NCBI RefSeq assembly: GCF_003576645.1
Contig: NC_044924.1
Coordinates: forward strand, 27,297,983-27,361,982
Source: Ipomoea triloba
Taxonomy: Eukaryota; Streptophyta; Magnoliopsida; Solanales; Convolvulaceae
Length of the DNA stretch: 64,000 nucleotides
Direction of reading: 5' to 3'
The notes beneath the pieces are model-generated. The model made no database searches, was not told the DNA's origin, and worked only from the letters and a program-made list of their open reading frames with translations. Position numbers and translations under genes: made by a program. This document shows, piece after piece, positions 50,963 to 60,639 of this stretch (its first letter is position 1; every line of letters begins with the position of its first letter).

Positions 50963-51097
50963 CGTCTCAGATTTTCCATGTTCATCACCATCCTCGTCAC
51001 TTCCTTCTTCCTCATCAGGATCATCTTCATCACTCTCTGAATCCTCATAAGAAGATTCATCTTCATTTTCAGAATTATCTTCATCACTCTTTGAATC
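50963..51097 (-). CDS. Acidic cassette exon candidate in SEO-B intron 1
   Basis: The minus strand gives 45 codons, starting DSKSDEDNSENEDESSYEDS and ending DEHGKSET, almost all Asp, Glu and Ser. It is bounded by an acceptor (GAGTATGAGTTTAG) copied from SEO exon 2 and a donor (GAGACG/GTAAAC). Both ends are in phase 0, matching the exon 1 to exon 2 junction, so it could be included without changing frame. Acidic tracts of this kind occur in nuclear and chaperone proteins; the donor gene is unknown. Whether it is spliced is not known. Confidence 0.45.
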
Positions 51098-51258
51098 CTA
51101 AACTCATACTCCGTTAACACAAAGCTAGTGTACTGATGAAATCAAGAATGAATCTATTTCTAAGCAAAATTGTAACATCATTTACGAAATTAAATCTCTC
51201 TTTCAACTATGATTATTCAATATAAAATTACTTGGTGACATTGATAATGATAGTATGG

Positions 51259-51260
<2 letters not shown>

Positions 51261-51300
<40 letters not shown>
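51261..51300. repeat. (TA)n microsatellite in SEO-B intron 1
   Basis: Twenty uninterrupted TA units. Confidence 0.95.
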
Positions 51301-51303
<3 letters not shown>

Positions 51304-51576
51304 TTGTATATATACACACAATGGTAACAAAATATGTATATTTGTGATGATGAACAAAATTTTTAAGGTACGTAGTTTAATGCAAGTATATTAACAAACC
51401 GTATTGAAATTGAAAATGGCTTCCACAAACTTGAGAAGACAATTTGCATCGACATCTATGCCACCATTAGGACTATGTGTATCCTTAACTTGTTCTATGA
51501 TGATCTTCTCTTCAACATGAGTTATTTGTAGTTTTGAAATCATTGTTCTTGATAGAGAGAGGGGTTGGATTGCCAT

Positions 51577-52488
51577 GTCCTGGATAAGAAAATAATTAAG
51601 ATATACTTGGATGGGTTATGGTCATGATAATGCAGCTCTTATATAAGATAGGAATTAAAAATCTTGTAGAAGAACTAATTGGCTTTGCTTCAAATCACCG
51701 CAAGGAAAAGAACCAAATTGAGGAATTTAATCACACGTACACTTATTCCATGGAAATCTTTGATTGCATGTTCATTTTTGGATTATGTGAGAAGCATGTC
51801 TTCTTACTTACAAAACACAAAAGTAAAATAGAATAACAAGGATAGATGTTAAGAAAATTGAAGTATTTTTTGGTTTCGAAGAATTTCTGTTGTCCCTTAG
51901 CTTATTTTTTCTACTACTTATTCTTGGGGAAAAAAAAAAAAAAAAACTCCTATATTCATCATGATCATATTTACATACAAGCTAGTTTATTTTGTCTGAT
52001 CTACCAATTTAATAGCTAAGATTTTTGGAGTCTTAATTAAACAACAAAAAGAAGAAAAGAGCTATAGTAAAGTAAAAGAATTAAAGAGGAATGTGGATAT
52101 TATAGAGCTTTATCTACCTAAAGATCAGAAGAACTCATCAGTGATGATGAAGTAAACATTGTAGTATTTGATTTTGTGGCCCAATTCAAACACTTCAATT
52201 ACAAGAAATTTTCTACTTTCCTTCAACTCCACCTACTCTTCTATCATATACATGTTCTTGATTCTTGATAACTAATACACTACAAATAAAAAGTGCAACT
52301 AACGTGGATTCAACTAAATGTCATATCTCTCTCTCACATGGGCAAAGCATGGAATTACTCTAAATTTTTTTAATTCGCTTTTGAATAAGTTTGTCATTGT
52401 CTTTGTCTTCATTTGTTGACCGCTTCTTTTTTGTTGGTAGTGTCTCAAATTGGGTTAGGTGCTAGTTTGCAAAAAAAAAAAAAAAAAN

Positions 52489-52523
<35 letters not shown>

Positions 52524-52619
52524 AGAACATACTTGGTCTTAATTAGTTGTGTTACATTAAAAAAAAATAGATGTCTGCAATCCCTAATAAATTGATTCTC
52601 TTATATTAATATTTATAAA
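51577..52619. other. 5' flank of SEO copy B with long poly-A
   Basis: This is the upstream repeat with TATA at 51635-51646. It parallels 34986-36200. A run of about 50 A (52471-52522, one N at 52487) marks a homopolymer expansion or a retroposon tail. Confidence 0.65.
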
Positions 52620-53100
52620 ATTGACCCCATCACTTTTTAGCCATTGCTCTTTGAAAAGAAAATAATATAATTGAGCTTTGCTTAAATCAATTCTAATTGG
52701 GATGATCTTTAAATTATTTTTACAATAATACATAATAATGCAACTATTATATAACTTAGGAATATAATTAAAAATTTTGTAGAAGAATCAATCGACCTCG
52801 TCACTAAAGAATCAAATTGAGAATATACAATTACACTTTTTCCATGAATAACATGGATTATATGTCAATTTTTGTATTATATTATGTGAGAAGCTTGTCT
52901 TCTTACTTCCTAAACACAAAAATAAAAATTAAAGATTAAAGGTGGAGGTAGAGAATAGAGCTTTATGCATCTAAAGAATAATTGAGTGATGAAACAAAGC
53001 ATTGTAATATTAATTTTGTGGTCTAAACATCTTACAAGAATTTTTTTACTTTCCTTCCGCTCCACTCTTCATCATGTTCTTGATCAATTGATGATTGTTG
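52620..53100 (-). promoter_or_regulatory. Second orphan SEO promoter copy
   Basis: It aligns with 36200-36660 (AAAATTTTGTAGAAGAAT, CACTTTTTCCATG, ATTATGTGAGAAGCTTGTCTT), with a TATA-like string near 52744-52754. No SEO exon 1 follows on the minus strand. Confidence 0.55.
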
Positions 53101-53627
53101 ATAGAGACTAGAAGAAAAAGTACAATGCAGATTTAGCTGTACTATCTAGTTGAACAAAAACATCAAAATTATATTGTTTGTATATACGACGCATAGATAC
53201 AAATTATAATAAAATGCACACATACTCACCAGCATTTTCATGTAATTCAGAATATAATGAAACTCTAAATTGAACTTCCTCTTCTGGGGTCATTGACAAT
53301 GATGTAAGATTTTTCTGTATAATATAAGTTATATATTAAAACTTTAATTATGCGGTGTAAGTTAATTAGACTTATTAAGTACTTTGATTAGATTACTCAT
53401 AATAATCTCAATACACTATCTAAGGTTTTGAGTCAAGTATGAGACCAAACGTTAAATATGAGACAAAACATCACTAATAATCGCTTAGACTACATTGATA
53501 TCTAACATTTGGTATAAGAACCCTAATAATCTTTGTCTAGTTCATTGTATTGCTTTGAATACAAAATTATTTCAAAAATTAATATTAATTTCATGTACAT
53601 AGAGTTTTTTTGTACATGGTTTATTTT

Positions 53628-53735
53628 TCAAAAAATTTGCCTCGAATTGTGTTGCTTTTCCAAGTTGTTTCCGCCGGCGACCACCAGTATCTCGTCCCCC
53701 TCCGATGCCGCGCATCCGAACATTGAGTGAGCCAT
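53628..53735 (-). pseudogene. Kelch-repeat (F-box/kelch type) gene fragment
   Basis: From ATG at 53735 the minus strand reads MAHSMFGCAASEGDEILVVA then GGNNLEKQHNSR and a stop. The pattern of a hydrophobic strand ending in AGG followed by N/H..K fits a kelch blade of plant F-box/kelch proteins, which target substrates for ubiquitination. The piece is far more GC-rich than its surroundings and has no F-box or further blades, so it looks like a captured fragment. The family call rests on one short motif. Confidence 0.4.
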
Positions 53736-53977
53736 GGCAACAACTTGCTCACTATTCTCTGTCTGTCTCACTCATGTTCTGTGCTAGGTAGAAGCAGTAA
53801 ATTAACGTTTCTAGTAACATAAGTGTTCCCTAAAATGGATCCCAAAACAGAAAAGAAAACTCTTGGAAATCATAATCTGCAACACCCACCACCTATGAAA
53901 CCAGAATCACGCTCCCCACCAAGAACAACATTAATCCTAGTACCCTTAAGGGAACCAGCCTTGCAAAACTCCCCACA

Positions 53978-54567
53978 TCTTCAATCATATTTCTTCTTCC
54001 AACATATGCAATTTCCATATTCATTTGGAATTTGGAACCAAGTTCTAGTACCTTAAAATACAAATTCTAGAACTCGTTTAATATTATTGCCTCAGCATAA
54101 GAAAATGTACTTTTCATCATCAATCTGTTCAAAAGAAAAATACATATATAGAACCATATAATGTTTTAATAATGCTTAATTGAATGTTCATTTAATATAT
54201 ATATATATATATATTGAATACGGAGTGAATTGTAGTGTATAGTATAGTAGGCATGCAGTTTAGTTGAGGTTTTTGGTTAGTCCACGAAATGTTTTGAGCT
54301 GACCTTAATTCAATTAAGGGGAGTACGTGCTGGTCGGATTGATTTTTTTATTTAATTTTTTTTTATAGAGAGAGGGTTTGAACTTCTAATCTCTCTTAAA
54401 AGATAAGAGTGCACGACCACTCACACCAACTAAGATGGTTTGGATTATTGAAGTACAGTTGAGGGAGGATTCATGACTTACCCAATAGTTTAGCCTCTTT
54501 GGAGTACCAGTATTGGAACCATCCTACTACAAGCTTAAGATTCCAAGATTCTTTAATCTTAAGCTTT
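53978..54567 (-). pseudogene. SEO fragment F (parts of exons 7 and 8)
   Basis: An exon 7 part (about 54567-54482, KIKESWNLKLVVGW) ends at a good donor (TTGG/GTAAGT). The exon 8 start (54124-53978, ending near MEIAYVGRR) follows in correct order. Exon 8 contains TGA at 54092-54094 in the FLCGG motif, at the same codon as copy C. Both sides are cut off in unrelated DNA: a poly-T and duplicated flank on one side, an unassigned stretch (53740-53977) on the other. Confidence 0.8.
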
Positions 54568-55222
54568 TTTTTTTTTTAGGTTTCCGACCAACATACTGAT
54601 CAAATGGAAGATCTGGAAAAATGATGATCAAAATTTCCGTCTAATTCTAATTTTTGGTTAGAAATAGCGTCCAACAGACAAAAATTGGATGAAAATTATG
54701 AAGAGGAACCCACCAATCTTTCAGATGATACAAGATGGATATCAATTCCCTTTTTTTTTTTTTTCTTTTTTTTTTGGGAATATATCTATTCCCTTTATGT
54801 ACAGTATAAAATATTATAACTTTCAGTTATCCATTTTGATTTATTTTATTTTTAGTTTTCGATTTAAAAACAAATGTTCTATTTTTTTAGTCCACAATAT
54901 AATGTTCTTAAATGCAAGAGGGCAGGGGTTTGATGAATTGTTCACAAAATGACGGAATTTTGCCTATCTAGGATTGTGGTGCAGCTCTGATTCTCCTTCT
55001 CATCTCAGGCTGATGATACAGATTTAATCCACTTTTAATGCTATTATTCTAGTAATTGGGAAATTGAAAATGTGAACAAATTAAAGGTTTAATTTGTATG
55101 CATATTCAATGAATAATATTACAACCATGAATGAACGTACAAGTACAAACATAATACATGCATGGAGACTACCACAACAACTCTAACAGCCAGTGCAATT
55201 GGAACATAAACTCTAGTATTCT
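54568..55222. repeat. 3' flank of SEO copy C (tandem-unit repeat)
   Basis: Matches 39430-40044 downstream of copy A (TTTCCGACCAACATACTGAT, GCAAGAGGGCAGGGGTTTGA). It shows that fragment F is joined directly to a duplicated unit boundary. Confidence 0.8.
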
Positions 55223-58200
55223 TCATAGCAAGTAGTCATCCTCCTCCTCATAATATAAATAGTTGGTCGGGCCATGACAACAGGAGAAAGTGACAAATTT
55301 ATGCATATTTTGGTTACATTGAGGGCAGGACTCAGCCTCTGAAATTTTATCCAAATTAGATGAGTAATTGAGAGCACAACAAGGGTGTTGATGGGAAGAA
55401 GAAGAACTATTAAGCATCTCATAGCAATCCTTGAATGCTTGTTCAAAATCATTGACATGTGCATTGTTCTTCCATTTCTCATACTCATTCAAGACTCCTA
55501 ATATTTTGTCTCCCATATCACATGCAATTATTCTTTTCCCTTTGCCCAACAAAGCCCATGATCCAATTGGTGTGCATTCATCTTCATAAGTTAACAATTT
55601 TCTGAGTCCTTGCAGAATTTCATCACTCCCTTCATCAAGTCCAACCTTATTTAAATATTGGATCCTAGATGAGGCCACACTATAAAGTCGTGCCCAAAAG
55701 CGCTTAAATTGATAACGTTTAAATGTATAATCACATGCTCTGCTCAACTCTTCAATCAGTTTTCCTCTTCTTCCAACGTATGCAATTTTCATATCCATTT
55801 GGAATTTGGAACGAACTTCTTGTACCTTAAGTATAAATTCGAGAACTTGTTTAATGCTATTGCCTCAGCATAAGAAAATGTATTTTTCATCATCATTCAT
55901 CTGTTCAAAAGAAAAATACATAGAACAATATAATGTTTTATTAATATTTAATTGAATCGTTCATTTAAAATAAAAAATAAATAAATATTGAATACGGAGT
56001 ACTAAGCATATATGAGGGGACGTACAAGCTAAAATAATTGAATTGTAGTGTATAGTATAGTAGGCAAGCATGCAGTTTAGCTTAGCTTGTACTTAGTTAC
56101 CACTAATTAATTAGAATTCAAGCAAGTTGAGGATTCATGACTTGCCCATTCGTTTGGCGTCCAGTGGGATCCTCTGACTAGAAGCAAAAGATTCCATGAT
56201 TCTTTAATCCAAAGCTCTTGTTCCCTCTCAAGCATGTAATCATACGAGCGAAACTGATGTATAAAATATTATTGTATTTGTATAAAGTGGTTTAAATTCC
56301 AAAATTAATATAGACAAGTACATATAATAAGTGAGTAAAAGTTTAATTATAAAATATTCATACCGAACTTTTCATCTTCGCTTCGATGTCGTCTACCCAA
56401 TAATTGATCTTTTTGCGAACCTCTCTCGCGAAATTATGTATTTGTTTGTCAATGTCATCAATCACACGGTCAGCACTAGAAGTCCTTTCCCTCAACTCAT
56501 TTTCTAATGAAGGGATTATATCACCTAATCTCGTTTTGCTCCTTTGATAAAGTTGAAATCCAAATGTGAATACCATGTGCAGTGCATTAGAATGAACTAA
56601 TCTTCCTCGTTTGTCCAGTGAAATGACAATAGGGTCACTCCCAACTTGAAAAGTTGAGAAGCACTTTTCTTTTAGAAATCTTACAAATTCTGGTGCAATC
56701 CATTTTTGTGGATCCAATACAACATAATAATCATCAGACATTTGTATATGGTCATCCAGATTATTTATAATTGGAACCCAAATCGTCCTTACTTCACTGG
56801 GCGGCCCCGCAAAATATGCATAAATGGGGAAGTGTTTGCCGGATGATATAAGCAATAGCACTCCCTCCCCTTCAAACTCATCTACTCCCATTGAACGTGG
56901 TGATGACCCTCTCTAATCGAAAAGATATTTGGAGGTCATTAGATTATTTCACACATGCATATATATATATATATTGATAAGATAAGTAAGAACAAATGTT
57001 TATACATACAGGCCATGTATCTTTATACCAAATTGGCTCCTCTTTATCATTTTTGACATTGAATATCAATTTAAGAACGTCCAAAATATTTGAAGAATTA
57101 TCAAACGCATGTAACAATGTTTGATAATTATCTTCCATCCTTTTTGCCTCTGCATACACAAAATTATAATTAATCTCATTGCTAAATTATGATTTTTGGT
57201 AAGATCTATTTAATCAAAGTACTGTAATTTTGGGTTAAATTAATTATTTTAATTAGAAAAATTGAGGATTATTTGTTTGCATAACAAAGTTTAACTTTTA
57301 CAGTCAATTTATAATAACTTCATATTCATAAGTATACATGAATTATAATCATAAACATTTCGTAAGTAAATATTAAAATAAATATTACGCCAACTTAGTA
57401 GCGGGAGGCTGGAAGCCAGAATCTCTTTGATTTTGGTGGATACATGTGACAGTTCCGTCATTATCTGATTTTGTGGCCTGAAGAAGAAGAGCATGGCTAA
57501 TTAATTAATTAAAAACAAACATCAATAAATAAATCCTCACTATACTTATTTACGAAGTCTTAATTAAACCCAATTTAAACTTGTTTATATGAGATATTAC
57601 AAATAATTATTTATAATAATTATTGAAAAATTAGATTAAGGTAGAATATATGTAATTAATTTACTTTATACAAAGTTAAATCAAGTGGTCTTACTCGAGG
57701 CCCAAAATAAGGAGGTGAGCATAGGCAACAACACTTCTTGCGATCCAGTAGTTTGCCAAAAACATTGAAGATGAATGTCGAAGCTCAACCATAAGCTTGG
57801 TGAGGTTTAACATGGATCTTATTGAGTCATTAAAAAAAAATTCATTGTCAGGGAATAGCATTGAGTTTAGACTATTTCTTAGAGCAGTCATGTTGTAAGA
57901 TAGTCCTTTCCGATGACATAATTGTGAGACAACTTTAGCTTTTCCTCGGATGATCGCAAAACATGCGAGTAACATTACTCCCTTAGCATGCCACATATAC
58001 TTTGACAACAAACTTAGTAGATAAATGGCAGTTGAATGACTATCATCATAGCTTACACAAGTGAAGGGTATCTAAAAATGAGAATGAAATTTAAAAGAAA
58101 AAAGTCATCATTTAATTTATACTAATATAAAATTGTGTGATGAAGAAGGGTTTATATATACCATACCACGAAAGAGAGTTGTAAAAGAACAAATGAAATC

Positions 58201-58735
58201 TCCTTCTGGATGTGTTCTTGTAATTGTAACTTGTCTTGCATTGCTTCTCGAGGAACCTAAACACATACTCCATTAACACAAAGCTAGTGTGATAAAAAAT
58301 AGTAACGGAACCATTTCTAAGCAGGAATAGTAAGAACATTTAAGAAATCTCTCTTTGGTCTATGATTATTCGATGAAAATTTACTTGGTGACATTGATAA
58401 TAACAATATGGATTTGTATTATATATGCACTGCATTTACGTGATTATATAATACAAATTCATTCACTATCGATGCATATATATACAATGGTAACTAAATC
58501 TATATATTTGTCAAGAAAATAATTTTAAAAATAGTTTAATGCAAGTATATTGACAAACCGCATTGAAATAGAAAATGTCCTCCACAAACTTGAGAAGACA
58601 ATTAGCATCAACATCTATGCCACCATTCGGATTATGTGTATCCTTAACTTGTTCTATGATGATCTTTTCTTCAACATGAATCATTTGTAGTTGTGAAATT
58701 GTTGTTCTTGATGGAGAGAGAGGTTGAGTTGCCAT
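55223..58735 (-). pseudogene. SEO: SEO copy C, near-complete sieve element occlusion gene with one stop
   Basis: Eight exons are 58735-58559, 58256-58167, 58071-57695, 57477-57395, 57149-57010, 56912-56364, 56253-56146 and 55900-55223. All phases agree and the total is 733 codons plus stop. The sequence has the SEO N-terminal part (LSKYMWHAKGVMLLACFA), the thioredoxin-like middle (GVLLLISSGKHFPIYAY, IWVPIINNLDDHIQ, SDPIVISLDKRGR), and the C-terminal CPQC...CCHG cysteines. One in-frame TGA at 55865-55867 replaces a Gly codon of FLCGGN (codon 520). It would remove the last 214 residues. The exon 7 donor is GC (TGG/GCAAGT), a rare but usable type. Otherwise it is open, so it is a young pseudogene or makes a shortened protein. 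It keeps a TATA element at 58825-58836. Confidence 0.88.
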
Positions 58736-60019
58736 GTCTTGTAGGTAAGATAAGAAGAGAAGAATTGGCTCTTTAAAAAGAGTAATTAAGGTTTACTTGG
58801 GTTGGTTTTGGTCATGACAATGTAGCTCTTATATAACATAGAGAGATAAAAATATTGTAGATGAATTAATTGAATTTGCTTCACGGTAAGGAAAAGAACC
58901 AAACTGAGGAATATAATAATTTATTTCATTATTGGATTATTATTATATGAGAAGCTTGTCTTCTTTCTTACAAAACACAAAAGTAAAATATAATAACTAA
59001 GGAAGTTAAGGATAGTATTATTTTTTGTTTTGAAAAATTTCCGCCCGTCTCTTTCCTTCCATTACTTTTATTACTTATTGTTGAGAAAAAAAAACAAATT
59101 CCTCATAATCATCATATATATATATAATACAAATTTTATTTTGTCTAGTCTATATACCAATTTAATAATAGCTAAGCTTTTTGGAAACTTGAACAACAAA
59201 CAAAATTAAAAGAAGAAAAAGAACCATTGTAGAAGAATTAAAGATGGACGCATGCACATATAGCTTTATCTATCTAAAGTAGAACTCAGTAATGAAGTAA
59301 AGCATTGTAATATTGATTTTGTGGCCCAAACATTCAAACAGTTTATATGAACTTTTCTACTTTCCCTCAACTCCACTCTTCTATATATCATGTTAAGTTG
59401 TTGATTCTTGATTTCTTGATAACTAATACACTACAAATACTCAAAATAAAAAATAAAAATTCTATCCTACTCGTGTATAATAGGCCTGTATCATATAGCA
59501 CCTCTCTACTATGAAGTTTCTTTCATTTCTTTCATCATAAAGGAAAGCAAGAAATTAAAGAGGGGCAAATTGATAAGTTTTGTCCATTTCAAATATTATT
59601 TTAAATAAGTTTTGGTTAACATTTTGTCCCTTTAGCCAATAGTGAAAGCCCAATTCTAAACGTACGTACCACTATAAAGGAAGGCTAGCTAGTCCAATGG
59701 GAATGTGCTCTCTATCAATTTTCGTATTGATCAAATAATTAAAAAGATATAGATATATAGGGACTTTACACTTTAGAGCAGTTGATAAGTGGATTGTTAA
59801 TTTAGTTGCAAGATTGGATGATTACTTTTTGTAGAGGTCAGTGTGTCATGTTAAAGAGATTTGAGTCGAATATTTTTCTTAACTTGTAAAAAAAATAAAA
59901 ATAAAAAAAACCCGACTACTCTCACAATTGTGGCCTGGGGTTACCGGATGTTGTATTTAAGAAAAAAAACATAAGAGGGTATACATGCACCCAATTCAAA
60001 TTGCACAAGAAGTTACAAT
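58736..60019. other. 5' flank of SEO copy C
   Basis: This is the upstream repeat, most like the flank of copy D (TCTTGTCTTCTTTCTTACAA, ATCATATATATATATAATAC). It has TATA at 58825-58836. No genes are visible. Confidence 0.65.
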
Positions 60020-60500
60020 GATGGATTGTGCTCCTGTATAATAACCTGCACTGCTATGCGTTTGATCGAGAAATTATTGGCAAAAATTGAACTTGTAGTC
60101 TTTTGATACAAGAATCATGTTTTATCCACATGGAACTTTTTGGGGTAAAGATAAGGGGAAGGTTTAATCCAAGGGGAATGTGGTTTCATCAATTTCCTTT
60201 TGACCAAATAATTGAAAAGGGGAGGATGTGGTGGTATTGAAAACCTAATGTACACAACTAACAAGAATTTTTGAATGAGAAAAGGAATTGAATCCGCTTT
60301 ATTCTTTTCTGATCTTAATATGGTCCTCCAATATAATCACTGTCTTTTCTTTTTCTTCTTCTTTTTTTTTTTTTCTTTTCTTTTTTTGTTTTGTTTTGTT
60401 TTTTGGTTGAACTCTCCACACCCTCTTCAATGCTTATCACAGGCATATATGATTGGTGCTATTATTATCTCTGTATTGTCAAATCTTAGTAGATGATGAG
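60020..60500. repeat. Flanking duplication, right copy
   Basis: Partner of 38880-39400, same orientation. A pyrimidine run (60339-60400) interrupts it. Confidence 0.8.
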
Positions 60501-60639
60501 GTTGGTTGACCCTTGGCGTTATATCAAGAAAATGCAAGAGGAATATTATCTATCCATTTTGATTTATTTCATTTTTAATTTTCAATTCAAATAAAAATGT
60601 TGTATTTTTAGTCCACAATGTATGATTTTAATTTTCATC

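Larger units (their letters stand above)
46904..51576 (-). pseudogene. SEO: SEO copy B, disrupted sieve element occlusion gene
   Basis: Exons match copy C: 51576-51400, 50447-50358, 50260-49884, 49587-49505, 49243-49104, 49021-48473, 48342-48220 and 48044-46904. Lesions are visible. TAA at 48791-48793 follows IAPAF. A second TAA at 48653-48655 sits where copy C has CAA. A 417-bp retroposon lies in exon 8 (47573-47989). A 2-bp insertion near 47060 shifts the frame before the C-terminal cysteine motif. Exon 8 still reads FLCGGD before the insert and GSWALLGKGKRIIACDMGN after it. All splice sites look good, so loss of function is by coding damage. Intron 1 holds a rearranged block with promoter-like DNA (50640-50822) and an acidic cassette exon (50963-51097). 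Confidence 0.9.
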
